This document shows, piece after piece, positions 33,277 to 44,255 of a stretch of 64,000 nt of DNA. Both the position numbers and the translations under genes were made by a program. Source of the DNA: Tragulus kanchil. Lineage: Eukaryota > Chordata > Mammalia > Artiodactyla > Tragulidae. The notes under the pieces were generated by a model. The model was not told the DNA's origin and ran no database searches. It saw only the letters and a program-made list of their open reading frames with translations. The DNA lies in assembly GCA_022376925.1 (NCBI GenBank), contig JAIOJX010000005.1, forward strand, positions 14,474,501-14,538,500, in the 5' to 3' direction. The stretch's first letter is position 1, and each line of letters opens with the position of its first letter.

Positions 33277-33655
33277 TATTAGGTTAATTTTTGTTTCTTT
33301 GTGTGTGTCTGTGTGTGTGGAGTTCTTTTTCCCCCACCAGGCTTCTTGGTTGAATTCTCCCTTCCTTTGGGTTTCTGTCCTTCTAGAAGGGTTCAGTGGT
33401 TTGTGACTTGGATGGTGTTAGGTCTTGTTTACAGATGAATAATCTCTAGTGTTCTATGTTCTTTGATAGTGTGGGGTCTTGGAATCAGTGCTTCCACTTC
33501 GAGGATCCTTGGTTTGATGATTGGCAGGGGGTGTAGGCTCTATGTCTGGTTTGCTATGATGTTCCGTGATATTAGTTCACATACTAGCATCCGCGCCGTG
33601 GCACCGTGGCTTCTCCCAGCGCCGTGGCTTCTTGCTCCGGGTTCCGGCAGCTTCC
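33277..33655 (-). promoter_or_regulatory. L1_BT 5' UTR / internal promoter region
   Basis: About 380 bp between the TSD and ORF1. The terminal part (33590-33655) is GC- and CpG-rich, with a near repeat of 'gccgtggcttct..' and 'caccgtggcttct', as expected for the internal Pol II promoter at an L1 5' end. A second copy of its outer part is at 34573-34793 through pair 11. Confidence 0.7.
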
Positions 33656-33669
33656 GGTACTGACTTTTT

Positions 33670-34266
33670 AATAGTATTAAGTCTGTTGTTGAATTCTGTT
33701 TCCTACTGTCTTGTTAAGAATTTTTCATCAATATTCATCAGGGTCCGTAGTTGTCTTTTCTTGTAGTGTCTTTGTCTGGCTCTAGTATTAGGGAGATGTT
33801 GCCCTCCTAAAATGAACTTAGGAATGTTCCCTCCTCTTCAGTTTTTGGAAGAATCTGAAGAGACTCAATGTCATTCTTCTTTAAATGTTTGGTATAATTT
33901 GCCAAAGAAGCCATCTGGTCTTGGGCTTTTCTTTATTGGGAAGCTTTTTATTACTGATTCAATTTCCTTACTAGTTATAGTTCTCTTCAGATGTTCTACT
34001 TCTTTAGGATTGAGTCTTGATAGGCTGTGTTTCTAAGAATTCGTCCCTTTCATCCAGGTTATTCAATTTCTGGGCCTACAATTGGTCAGTCCTCTCTGAC
34101 AATCCTTTTTTCTTCTGTAAAACTGACAGTCATGACTCCCGTTTCATTTCTGGTTTTAGTTTTGAGTACTCTCGCTCTTTCTTTTTTCTTAATGACTCTA
34201 GCTCAAGATTTGCCAGTTTTGTTGATCTCTCAAAGAACCAACTCTTGGTTGGTATTCATGGTTTTT
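33670..34266 (-). mobile_element. Old L1 resumed after the L1_BT insertion, copy A
   Basis: Complement of L1 ORF2 RT-region sequence ('ttaaatgtttggtataattt', 'aagccatctggtcttgggc', 'caagatttgccagttttg', 'caaccaactcttggttgg' type phrases). It joins in order to the part ending at 27071. Copy B is 34808-35404. Confidence 0.87.
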
Positions 34267-34807
34267 TAGACCTTTATTGAAAAAGATGGGGATAAAAAGA
34301 AAACAAACACTTTAAAAATAATTATAAACTCAACTGTGTAGGAAAGGAGAGACCTGTTGAACTGAAAATGATATTGTCCCCACTTTGAGGTATAAAATTG
34401 GAAAAGTTCTGGCATTCTTCATTCCCAGCTTGGAAGAAGGGAGCTTTATTGTTTGCTTTGTGCAAAATAGGTAACTTTTAAGCCTATATTTACATATGTA
34501 CTTCCTATGTACCAGATTTAAGCTTTTCCATGTATGAACTTGTTTAAACTAGTGAGGTGTATAGCCCTTTTAATGAATAATCTCTAGTGTTCTATGTTCT
34601 TTGATAGTGTGGGGTCTTGGAATCAGTGCTTCCACTTCGAGGATCCTTGGTTTGATGATTGGCAGGGGGTGTAGGCTCTATGTCTGGTTTGCTATGATGT
34701 TCCGTGATATTAGTTCACATACTAGCATCCGCGCCGTGGCACCGTGGCTTCTCCCAGCGCCGTGGCTTCTTGCTCCGGGTTCCGGCAGCTTCCGGTACTG
34801 ACTTTTT

Positions 34808-35404
34808 AATAGTATTAAGTCTGTTGTTGAATTCTGTTTCCTACTGTCTTGTTAAGAATTTTTCATCAATATTCATCAGGGTCCGTAGTTGTCTTTTCTT
34901 GTAGTGTCTTTGTCTGGCTCTAGTATTAGGGAGATGTTGCCCTCCTAAAATGAACTTAGGAATGTTCCCTCCTCTTCAGTTTTTGGAAGAATCTGAAGAG
35001 ACTCAATGTCATTCTTCTTTAAATGTTTGGTATAATTTGCCAAAGAAGCCATCTGGTCTTGGGCTTTTCTTTATTGGGAAGCTTTTTATTACTGATTCAA
35101 TTTCCTTACTAGTTATAGTTCTCTTCAGATGTTCTACTTCTTTAGGATTGAGTCTTGATAGGCTGTGTTTCTAAGAATTCGTCCCTTTCATCCAGGTTAT
35201 TCAATTTCTGGGCCTACAATTGGTCAGTCCTCTCTGACAATCCTTTTTACTTCTGTAAAACTGACAGTCATGACTCCCGTTTCATTTCTGGTTTTAGTTT
35301 TGAGTACTCTCGCTCTTTCTTTTTTCTTAATGACTCTAGCTCAAGATTTGCCAGTTTTGTTGATCTCTCAAAGAACCAACTCTTGGTTGGTATTCATGGT
35401 TTTT
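34808..35404 (-). mobile_element. Old L1, copy B
   Basis: Near-identical duplicate of 33670-34266 through pair 11; one visible difference is 'ccttttttcttc' against 'cctttttacttc'. Confidence 0.87.
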
Positions 35405-35619
35405 TAGACCTTTATTGAAAAAGATGGGGATAAAAAGAAAACAAACACTTTAAAAATAATTATAAACTCAACTGTGTAGGAAAGGAGAGACCTGTTGAAC
35501 TGAAAATGATATTGTCCCCACTTTGAGGTATAAAATTGGAAAAGTTCTGGCATTCTTCATTCCCAGCTTGGAAGAAGGGAGCTTTATTGTTTGCTTTGTG
35601 CAAAATAGGTAACTTTTAA

Positions 35620-35795
35620 GCCTATATTTACATATGTGCTTCCTATGTACCAGATGCTCTTCTAAGCTTTTTCCATGTATGAACTTGTTTAAACTAGTGA
35701 GGTGTTATTATTAGTCCCATTTCTCAGATGAGTAGACTGAGAGAGAGAGAGAGTTTAAGTCATGCCTAGTAGATGTCAGAACTGTGATTTCCATT
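35620..35795 (-). mobile_element. MIR (MIRb-like) SINE, copy A
   Basis: Complement of MIR: 'cttcctatgtaccagatgct', 'cttctaagctttttccatg', 'attattagtcccatttctcag', 'atgagtagactgag', 'agtagatgtcagaactgtg'. A damaged partial copy is at 34480-34560 and a full duplicate at 36752-36926. Confidence 0.82.
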
Positions 35796-35799
35796 TAGG

Positions 35800-36602
35800 G
35801 AGACCATCTTCAGAGTTGCTATACTACTAATAAGTGTATCCTTTTGATGGATGTAATACACACAAACTGACCTTTCTTTTAAATTCTGCCAGTAGATCTG
35901 AATGCTGTTTAGAAGTTACCAATGAGATGGCCTTGACATATGCTATCCCTGCCCAGAAAGTTCGTTCTTCGAGCTTTGGGGTCCCGATCTTCTCTAAGCT
36001 GTCTTGCCAGTGTCTGGACAGCCATCTGAACCTCTGTGATGGACACCTTACGTGTCAAGCTGCCTCAACCAGGGTCAGCGTCACAGTCTGCAATGCCAAG
36101 GTGACACCACACTGGGCACCTGGGTCTGCGTGGTCAGTGTTACCTGACATGCTCCCTCTTCTGCCTTTCCCACACGCTGTGGCATCTGTCTCATGTTCTA
36201 ACTTACTGTGCTTTCTTCATATTGTTGCTTGGGGCTCATCAAGTCTCTCATATAAAACCTAACTGCTGCCTTCACTTCAAGGCTGAACAATTTGATAGGG
36301 CCTGCTTTAAAAGGTCATTCCTGTTGTTTGTGGAGAAGAGCAGTGGCCAGATCAAAACAGAGTCAGAGCATCCGTGCCCGGTCAGAATCTGACTGGGTAC
36401 AGGTGGAGAAGAGGGCAGATGGAAGCTACCTTGACACACGGACCTGACGCAATAATCTGTAAGTACACACGCGCGTGTGCACGAGTCACCGATTTCTTCT
36501 CCCTCCTGCTGGAACACTGAGTCAGGGAAAATATTTGGAGCCTGAGCCGGGATGTTGCTCGTGAAACAGAGATTTCAGGTGAGAAGTAAACCTGCAGAGC
36601 GG
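35800..36602. other. Unique stretch, no recognised gene
   Basis: Contains a 142-codon plus-strand frame (35834-36262) with no recognisable domain, a 14-bp perfect palindrome CACACGCGCGTGTG at 36466-36479 and donor-like 'gtaagt' and 'caggtgag' strings at about 36459 and 36577. None is enough to call an exon. Duplicated at 36931-37734. Confidence 0.45.
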
Positions 36603-36751
36603 CTGTGTAGGAAAGGAGAGACCTGTTGAACTGAAAATGATATTGTCCCCACTTTGAGGTATAAAATTGGAAAAGTTCTGGCATTCTTCATTCCCAGCTT
36701 GGAAGAAGGGAGCTTTATTGTTTGCTTTGTGCAAAATAGGTAACTTTTAAG

Positions 36752-36926
36752 CCTATATTTACATATGTGCTTCCTATGTACCAGATGCTCTTCTAAGCTT
36801 TTTCCATGTATGAACTTGTTTAAACTAGTGAGGTGTTATTATTAGTCCCATTTCTCAGATGAGTAGACTGAGAGAGAGAGAGAGTTTAAGTCATGCCTAG
36901 TAGATGTCAGAACTGTGATTTCCATT
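36752..36926 (-). mobile_element. MIR (MIRb-like) SINE, copy B
   Basis: Duplicate of 35620-35795 through pair 12. Confidence 0.82.
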
Positions 36927-37734
36927 TAGGGAGACCATCTTCAGAGTTGCTATACTACTAATAAGTGTATCCTTTTGATGGATGTAATACACACAAACTG
37001 ACCTTTCTTTTAAATTCTGCCAGTAGATCTGAATGCTGTTTAGAAGTTACCAATGAGATGGCCTTGACATATGCTATCCCTGCCCAGAAAGTTCGTTCTT
37101 CGAGCTTTGGGGTCCCGATCTTCTCTAAGCTGTCTTGCCAGTGTCTGGACAGCCATCTGAACCTCTGTGATGGACACCTTACGTGTCAAGCTGCCTCAAC
37201 CAGGGTCAGCGTCACAGTCTGCAATGCCAAGGTGACACCACACTGGGCACCTGGGTCTGCGTGGTCAGTGTTACCTGACATGCTCCCTCTTCTGCCTTTC
37301 CCACACGCTGTGGCATCTGTCTCATGTTCTAACTTACTGTGCTTTCTTCATATTGTTGCTTGGGGCTCATCAAGTCTCTCATATAAAACCTAACTGCTGC
37401 CTTCACTTCAAGGCTGAACAATTTGATAGGGCCTGCTTTAAAAGGTCATTCCTGTTGTTTGTGGAGAAGAGCAGTGGCCAGATCAAAACAGAGTCAGAGC
37501 ATCCGTGCCCCGGTCAGAATCTGACTGGGTACAGGTGGAGAAGAGGGCAGATGGAAGCTACCTTGACACACGGACCTGACGCAATAATCTGTAAGTACAC
37601 ACGCGCGTGTGCACGAGTCACCGATTTCTTCTCCCTCCTGCTGGAACACTGAGTCAGGGAAAATATTTGGAGCCTGAGCCGGGATGTTGCTCGTGAAACA
37701 GAGATTTCAGGTGAGAAGTAAACCTGCAGAGCGG

Positions 37735-38848
37735 CTGCAGTGACCTTTCTTATTTGCAGAGTTTTCATTCTGCAGCTTGAGCGGCAGGGACCCTGACATC
37801 AGAGGCTCTGATGGCCCGAGGCTGTGTTAGAGAGGAAATAAATGAGCCTGCCCTACTTCCAGAGGCGCTAGTAATCTGTGAGCAGCGTGGAACCTGGGCA
37901 GGGTGAGACGTGTGTGGCCGAGCGACCTCTAGTGCCTGAAAGCGGCAGCTGCATCACCCGCTCCAACGGGCAGAAGGAGTCGGAGGGGACCCTGAATCTG
38001 AAGCACAGGGTCTGCTGTAAAGATCCTGTTTGTCCAGCACCGTCCAGGGTGTTAGGGAGGATTCAAAGGAATTACAAGCAGGCAAACTTAAGGAGCTTAT
38101 CCTCTGGCCTGGGGAAATCAAAAGAGCATATGGTTTCCGTACTGACATGATGCCATAGAGGGAGTTTCTGAGAAGGGAGAGGACACCATGGATCAGAGTA
38201 ATCCAGGAAACTGAACCTGGAAGGACAACTGGACTTTAGATGAAAAGAGGCAGGGCATCCTGGGATGGGCAGAAAGCAAGCCAGCAGGAAGAGGCACCTT
38301 GACAACATAAAGCAGAGATTTCCAATGAAAGTACCTTCTAGTCTGCGGCACTGGGATGATGGACAGCTAAGCCCAAGAACGGAAGATCCAGCCCCTTGGG
38401 GCTCTCCAGAGAGGACCCTGCTCAGGCCTCTGCTGCGGAAAACTGCCTCACCCCCCAGGCTTCACTGCTCTTCCAGTCAGAAGGGAGCTCAGGAGTTGCT
38501 CCTTCTGCCCCAATGTCTGGGGAATGATGTGACAACAGGATCATGGGCTGCAAACTCAAATACTACCCCAGCCAAAGAGCTCATGCAAATGCCTGAAATA
38601 GATGGGTGGAGGATTCTGGCACTTTGAAGAGGTCTGATTTCATTTTACATTTTGCACTGCTATTCAACCAGCCTAGAGATCTGAATTACAGCAGGAAGGG
38701 GTGGAGGCTTCCTCCAATGGGCAGCCGTGACTCAGCCCTGGCCAGTTGTTCTGGTCAGGAATGCAGGTCTGAGTGCCAAATATTCCAAGCCGGCAGGGGA
38801 AGTACGTTATCTAAAATTTTAGGTGACGTTTCTCCACATTTAACTGTT
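37735..38848. other. Unique stretch, no recognised gene
   Basis: Moderately GC-rich. The 120-codon plus-strand frame at 38265-38627 shows no known domain and is repeated at 39412-39774 by pair 13. Confidence 0.5.
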
Positions 38849-38849
38849 G

Positions 38850-39020
38850 GGTTGACTTTTTAATTTTTAGTTTATATTGGAGTATCGTTGATTTACAATG
38901 TTGGGTTAGTGGCAGGTACACAGCATAGTGATTCAGTTATACATATACATATATCCATTCTTTTTCAGATTCTTTTCCCACATAGGTTACACAGAGTACT
39001 GAGCAGAAAACACTGTACAG
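38850..39020 (-). mobile_element. Cetartiodactyl L1 3'-end fragment, copy A
   Basis: Minus-strand L1 tail with 'tttatattggagtatcgttg', 'atttacaatgttgggttag', 'tgattcagttatacatatac' and 'tttttcagattcttttccc'. Duplicate at 39997-40165. Confidence 0.78.
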
Positions 39021-39996
39021 ATCAAACAAAAAGTTTGGCCTGCAGGCTGTCCCTTTATTAACTGGGATTCGATGATAAGTTCTTTGATGTGCCTTTTTAA
39101 CTATGACTTGGGGAAATCTAGGCAAGGAGTCGGAGGACCCTGATTTGAAGCACAGGGTCTGCTGTAAAGATCCTGTTTGTCCAGCACCGTCCAGGGTGTT
39201 AGGGAGGATTCAAAGGAATTACAAGCAGGCAAACTTAAGGAGCTTATCCTCTGGCCTGGGGAAATCAAAAGAGCATATGGTTTCCGTACTGACATGATGC
39301 CATAGAGGGAGTTTCTGAGAAGGGAGAGGACACCATGGATCAGAGTAATCCAGGAAACTGAACCTGGAAGGACAACTGGACTTTAGATGAAAAGAGGCAG
39401 GGCATCCTGGGATGGGCAGAAAGCAAGCCAGCAGGAAGAGGCACCTTGACAACATAAAGCAGAGATTTCCAATGAAAGTACCTTCTAGTCTGCGGCACTG
39501 GGATGATGGACAGCTAAGCCCAAGAACGGAAGATCCAGCCCCTTGGGGCTCTCCAGAGAGGACCCTGCTCAGGCCTCTGCTGCGGAAAACTGCCTCACCC
39601 CCCAGGCTTCACTGCTCTTCCAGTCAGAAGGGAGCTCAGGAGTTGCTCCTTCTGCCCCAATGTCTGGGGAATGATGTGACAACAGGATCATGGGCTGCAA
39701 ACTCAAATACTACCCCAGCCAAAGAGCTCATGCAAATGCCTGAAATAGATGGGTGGAGGATTCTGGCACTTTGAAGAGGTCTGATTTCATTTTACATTTT
39801 GCACTGCTATTCAACCAGCCTAGAGATCTGAATTACAGCAGGAAGGGGTGGAGGCTTCCTCCAATGGGCAGCCGTGACTCAGCCCTGGCCAGTTGTTCTG
39901 GTCAGGAATGCAGGTCTGAGTGCCAAATATTCCAAGCCGGCAGGGGAAGTACGTTATCTAAAATTTTAGGTGACGTTTCTCCACATTTAACTGTTG

Positions 39997-40165
39997 GGTT
40001 GACTTTTTAATTTTTAGTTTATATTGGAGTATCGTTGATTTACAATGTTGGGTTAGTGGCAGGTACACAGCATAGTGATTCAGTTATACATATACATATA
40101 TCCATTCTTTTTCAGATTCTTTTCCCACATAGGTTACACAGAGTACTGAGCAGAAAACACTGTAC
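39997..40165 (-). mobile_element. Cetartiodactyl L1 3'-end fragment, copy B
   Basis: Duplicate of 38850-39020 through pair 13. Confidence 0.78.
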
Positions 40166-40506
40166 AGATCAAACAAAAAGTTTGGCCTGCAGGCTGTCCC
40201 TTTATTAACTGGGATTCAGACTGATCACATTTGTTCTGAACATCTTTTAAGATGCTGAATTAAACACACAAGTTTTACTATAATTCTTATGACTTGGGGG
40301 AAATCTATTGACTTTGGGGACTGCTTTAGCTTCTTTTTGATGAGAGAGGGAAGTGTTTTTTCTCTCATAAGGACCTTGAAGAAAGCCTGGGCTGAGTTCC
40401 TGAAGCCCTTTGCTTCTTTCTCTCTGCCCCTCATTTGCAAGCCCAGTCAACTTCCTAAGAGACTGTTTTCTTTTTTTTTAATAGATGTACAATTGACACA
40501 GGATTT

Positions 40507-40722
40507 CTCAGGTGACACTAGAGTTAAAGAACCACCCTTCTAACGCAGGAGACAGAAGAGACTTGGGTTCAGTTCCTGGGTCAGGAAGGATCCCCTGATG
40601 GAAGGCATGGCAATGCACTCCCGTGTTCTTCCTGAGAGAATTCAAGGGACAGAGGAGCCTGGAGGGCTACAGTTCATAGGGTCACAAAGAGTCGGACATG
40701 ACTGAAGCGACTTAGCATGCAC
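40507..40722 (+). mobile_element. Bov-tA/BOV-A2 SINE, copy A
   Basis: Plus-strand SINE: a degraded tRNA head 'caggtgacactagagttaaag', B-box-like 'gggttcagttcctggg', then the BOV-A unit ending 'cacaaagagtcggacatgac' and 'tgaagcgacttag'. Duplicate at 41593-41808. Confidence 0.92.
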
Positions 40723-40839
40723 TCTCACATACATAGTGCCCTGTCAAAACCTTGACCCACAGAATCATGAACAAAGTAAAATTTTTTCCTGTTGCTCTAT
40801 TAAATTTGGGGGTTTCTTATGCAGAAAAAATACCCAGAA

Positions 40840-41215
40840 TATAATTGACATAGGTATAACTGATATACAACATTATACATGCTACTTTCAGGTGCACAAC
40901 ATAATGATTCAATATTTGTTTATATTGCAAAATCACAATAGGTCTAGTTAACATTCCTCACCACACAGAGTTACAATATTTTTCTTATGATGAGAACTTT
41001 TAAGATTTACTCTCCTAGCAACTTTCAAATATACAGTGCAGTATCATTAACTATAATCACTATGCTGTGCATTACATTGCCATGGCTGATTTATTCTGTA
41101 ACTGGAAGTTTGTACCTTTTGACTACCTTCATCCATTTTGCCCACCCCCACCTCTGGCAGCCACTAGTCTATTTTCTGTGTCTGTGAACTTGAGTTTTGT
41201 GTTTTCTTTTATTTT
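40840..41215 (-). mobile_element. Old L1 3' UTR (L1MA-like), copy A
   Basis: Minus-strand L1 tail: 'tataattgacataggtataac', 'caggtgcacaacataatgat', 'actataatcactatgctgtgc', 'gcccacccccacctctggc'. The duplicate 41925-42340 runs further into 'gactccacatataaatgagatcatg'. Confidence 0.85.
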
Positions 41216-41592
41216 TAGGTTACACAGAGTACTGAGCAGAAAACACTGTACAGATCAAACAAAAAGTTTGGCCTGCAGGCTGTCCCTTTATTAACTGGGA
41301 TTCAGACTGATCACATTTGTTCTGAACATCTTTTAAGATGCTGAATTAAACACACAAGTTTTACTATAATTCTTATGACTTGGGGGAAATCTATTGACTT
41401 TGGGGACTGCTTTAGCTTCTTTTTGATGAGAGAGGGAAGTGTTTTTTCTCTCATAAGGACCTTGAAGAAAGCCTGGGCTGAGTTCCTGAAGCCCTTTGCT
41501 TCTTTCTCTCTGCCCCTCATTTGCAAGCCCAGTCAACTTCCTAAGAGACTGTTTTCTTTTTTTTTAATAGATGTACAATTGACACAGGATTT

Positions 41593-41808
41593 CTCAGGTG
41601 ACACTAGAGTTAAAGAACCACCCTTCTAACGCAGGAGACAGAAGAGACTTGGGTTCAGTTCCTGGGTCAGGAAGGATCCCCTGATGGAAGGCATGGCAAT
41701 GCACTCCCGTGTTCTTCCTGAGAGAATTCAAGGGACAGAGGAGCCTGGAGGGCTACAGTTCATAGGGTCACAAAGAGTCGGACATGACTGAAGCGACTTA
41801 GCATGCAC
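41593..41808 (+). mobile_element. Bov-tA/BOV-A2 SINE, copy B
   Basis: Duplicate of 40507-40722 through pair 14. Confidence 0.92.
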
Positions 41809-41924
41809 TCTCACATACATAGTGCCCTGTCAAAACCTTGACCCACAGAATCATGAACAAAGTAAAATTTTTTCCTGTTGCTCTATTAAATTTGGGGTTT
41901 CTTATGCAGAAAAAATACCCAGAA

Positions 41925-42340
41925 TATAATTGACATAGGTATAACTGATATACAACATTATACATGCTACTTTCAGGTGCACAACATAATGATTCAATAT
42001 TTGTTTATATTGCAAAATCACAATAGGTCTAGTTAACATTCCTCACCACACAGAGTTACAATATTTTTCTTATGATGAGAACTTTTAAGATTTACTCTCC
42101 TAGCAACTTTCAAATATACAGTGCAGTATCATTAACTATAATCACTATGCTGTGCATTACATTGCCATGGCTGATTTATTCTGTAACTGGAAGTTTGTAC
42201 CTTTTGACTACCTTCATCCATTTTGCCCACCCCCACCTCTGGCAGCCACTAGTCTATTTTCTGTGTCTGTGAACTTGAGTTTTGTGTTTTCTTTTATTTT
42301 TTAGACTCCACATATAAATGAGATCATGTGATATTTGAGC
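41925..42340 (-). mobile_element. Old L1 3' UTR, copy B and continuation
   Basis: Duplicate of 40840-41215 extended by the natural continuation 'agactccacatataaatgag', which copy A lacks because of the junction. Confidence 0.85.
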
Positions 42341-42577
42341 CTCTTTCTCATTAGAAAAATTGGCAATCCTATTAGAGATTAGAGGTCCTTTTAGCTCAAC
42401 AATCTGTGATTCCTAAGGCACCATCTAGATCTAAAATTCTATGATTCTTGTTCCAGTCTGAAGGAGAATGTGTTTTCCAGCTGACCTCACATTACAGAAG
42501 CTCAGCGAGAGTTTCATTTTGTGTGCTGGATTTTGTCATCCTTCAAGGAAGGCTGTGCAGAGTGGCAAAATCATTTT
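42341..42577. other. Unique stretch
   Basis: Contains 'ctagatctaaaattctatgattc', a phrase common in old DNA-transposon and MIR-like relics, but no element can be named with confidence. Confidence 0.4.
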
Positions 42578-42755
42578 TAACCCTGGCCACACATTGGAAT
42601 GAACTGGAGGGCTTTGCAACAAACCTAATACCAAGACCCATTCAGGACCACCTAGACCAACTACAGGGACTCAGGAGGATAGGCCCCAGGCATGGGGATG
42701 TTTTGATGGTTCCTCAGGTTTTCTCACTGTGAAGCCAAGATTCAGAGCCACAGGG
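42578..42755 (+). mobile_element. MER5-type hAT-Charlie relic
   Basis: Order fits MER5A/B: 'ggccacacattggaatgaac', 'tggagggctttgcaac', 'ggccccaggcatggggat', then 'tgaagccaagattcagagcc'. Strongly diverged. Confidence 0.55.
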
Positions 42756-42875
42756 GTAAGCAAAGGTAGGCTTTCTAACCCACAATCTAGAATCTGACAA
42801 ACCTGGGCAGTGGCAAGCCACATTTGCAGCCTGAGGCAAAAGAAAACTAAAATCTGACCTCTAATACATGCTTAT

Positions 42876-43312
42876 CAAAACATCCTCCTCTGAATCTAGA
42901 ACCTATTATACAAAGTGAAGTAAGTCAAAAAGAGAAAGACAAATACAGTATACTAACACATATATATTCAAACACACACAGAGAAGCAATGGAAAAACAG
43001 ACACGGAGAACAGACTTATGCACACTGTGGGGAATGAACAGTGGGTAGGAGACATGGAAAGAGTAACATGGAGAACTATACTATCATATGTGAAAGAGAC
43101 AGCTATTGTCATTGCGCTACGGGAATGGGGGATCCTGCAGGGGGGCTGTGCAACGGCCTGGAGGGGTGGGGTGGGAGGGACTGGGAAGCGGGTGGAGGAG
43201 GGAGGGGTCAGGGATATACATATGACTAATCTGGGATTATACATATCTGTAAACAACAAAACTCTGTAAAAGCAAAAAGCAAAATAAAAATTAAAGAAAA
43301 AAATCCTCCTCT
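42876..43312 (+). mobile_element. 5'-truncated L1_BT 3' end with TSD
   Basis: Plus-strand L1_BT tail starting at the end of ORF2 ('agtgaagtaagtcaaaaagag', 'aaagacaaatacagtatac'), with a G-rich stretch at 43140-43205 and the 'tgtaaacaacaaaactctg' A-rich end. Flanks carry 'atcctcctct' at about 42882-42891 and 43303-43312. Confidence 0.92.
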
Positions 43313-43689
43313 AGGTCACACAAAATGAGAAATGTTTATAAAATCTCTATAATAAGAAATCAAGACCATCCATAACGTCTGGTCTGTGTTGTCCCATCTG
43401 CTCGTGAACGATGGTTTAACCTTGGCCATCAAGGCACTGGGGACTCCAGGTCCTGCAATGCAGGGAACCAACAGCTCACGGGAAACAAATGCCCCTGTCA
43501 CACAACAGTGCAGGGTCCTAAAACAACAGTCTGTCTTTATTGCAAAGGATGACAATTTGTTCATCATGGATATTTTTGCACTCATTTAGATTTTTTAAAT
43601 TACTGAATTTAAATATTATGTACCTTGATTACTGAGCTTTCTGCGCACGCCCTCCCCTTACAGTCTGCACTGGAGGAGAGCACTACACT
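43313..43689. other. Unique stretch
   Basis: Short open frames on both strands, no recognised exon or repeat. Confidence 0.5.
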
Positions 43690-43895
43690 CAGCCGATCCG
43701 AATCCCACTTCTGAACCTGAGTTTATCTCCTGCTTCTGCTTGGGTAAGTTCCTTAGCCAATCTAACCTCACTTACTTGTGTGCAAGATGACATTCATGCC
43801 AGCTCTTCTTTACAGGGCTGTGAAGTTTCAACGAGGTGACCTAGGGAAGTGTCCAGCACAAAGTGAGAAGCCTCTAATATGTCCTAATATCGGTT
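43690..43895 (+). mobile_element. Probable MIR SINE
   Basis: MIR-like order: 'ggtaagttccttagccaatctaacc', 'cttacagggctgtgaag', 'ggaagtgtccagcacaaag'. Heavily diverged. Confidence 0.55.
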
Positions 43896-44255
43896 GGCCA
43901 ATGCCACGTACGAAGACTGCGCAATACCATGGCTACCGTGGTCTAATGTGCTTATTCCAAAGAAGCTGGCTTACCTGGGGTTTGTCAATTCCTGGGTATA
44001 AGACTGGAGTTGCCTCAACATTGCAAAAATGTCTCCAACCACAGAATTCTTGATTAAAGGTGTTCAATCTCTTCCATAAAATCCTAGGGATCCACAAATA
44101 ACCCAGTATTTAAGCTGAACAACGACTATATAAATTTTGCCTAATGGGCATAATTATTTTAATCTATTTTATGTCTTTGGATATGTGCAAATTTTATTTT
44201 ATCAATTTAAAGAAAGGGTCTGTCGATGTAAAATGTTGGAGAATTACTCAAGATC
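43896..44255. other. Unique stretch
   Basis: AT-rich towards the right. Nothing further recognised. Confidence 0.45.

Larger units (their letters stand above)
27072..33669 (-). mobile_element. Near-full-length L1_BT retrotransposon nested in an older L1
   Basis: Minus-strand L1 (27086-33655) bounded by the perfect 14-bp target-site duplication ggtactgacttttt at 27072-27085 and 33656-33669. The order on the minus strand is a GC-rich 5' end and short 5' UTR (33655-33277), ORF1 (33276-32383), ORF2 (start 32328, with a repeated start at 31184; stop at 27415-27417) and a 3' UTR of about 330 bp. The host element, an older minus-strand L1, resumes at 33670. Length is inflated by the 1144-bp duplication of pair 10; without it the element is about 5.4 kb. 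ORF1 is open and ORF2 is broken, so the copy is not autonomous as written. Confidence 0.93.
33435..35705. repeat. Tandem duplication pair 11 (33435-34560 and 34573-35705)
   Basis: Offset is 1138. The pair spans the L1 5' UTR, the TSD, the resumed old L1 and unique flank, so the duplication ignores every biological boundary. The 12-bp spacer 'atagccctttta' is a shortened version of the 'tattattagtcccattt' that follows copy B. Copy A also lacks bases near 34515 ('accagatttaagc' against 'accagatgctcttctaagc'). Confidence 0.97.
35472..37734. repeat. Tandem duplication pair 12 (35472-36602 and 36603-37734)
   Basis: Offset is 1131-1132, with a clean junction and one indel in a C-run ('gtgcccgg' against 'gtgccccgg'). 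It overlaps pair 11, so about 225 bp beginning 'ctgtgtaggaaaggagag' occurs at 34334, 35472 and 36603. Confidence 0.97.
37974..40217. repeat. Tandem duplication pair 13 (37974-39070 and 39124-40217)
   Basis: Offset is 1150 falling to 1147 in the first 30 bases, where copy B looks error-prone ('ggaccctgatttgaag' against 'gggaccctgaatctgaag'). The spacer 39071-39123 is a degraded copy of 40217-40305 ('tatgacttggggaaatcta' against 'tatgacttgggggaaatcta'). Confidence 0.97.
40130..42301. repeat. Tandem duplication pair 14 (40130-41215 and 41216-42301)
   Basis: Copies of 1086 bp abut directly, with single-base run differences (a G-run near 40811/41896). It starts inside copy B of pair 13, so 'taggttacacagagtactg' is found at about 38983, 40130 and 41216. 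Confidence 0.97.

Noticed and set aside
35834..36262. 142-codon plus-strand ORF as a gene
   Set aside because: No domain, no signal of codon bias, no splice or promoter context, and it overlaps nothing conserved that I can recognise. Its duplicate at 36965-37393 is just the ladder copy.
36459..36582. Plus-strand exon ends at 'gtaagt' and 'caggtgag'
   Set aside because: Isolated donor-like strings without a matching acceptor, conserved frame or promoter.
38265..38627. 120-codon ORF (also at 39412-39774) as a duplicated gene
   Set aside because: Unrecognisable, low-complexity composition, and the duplication is the general artefact.
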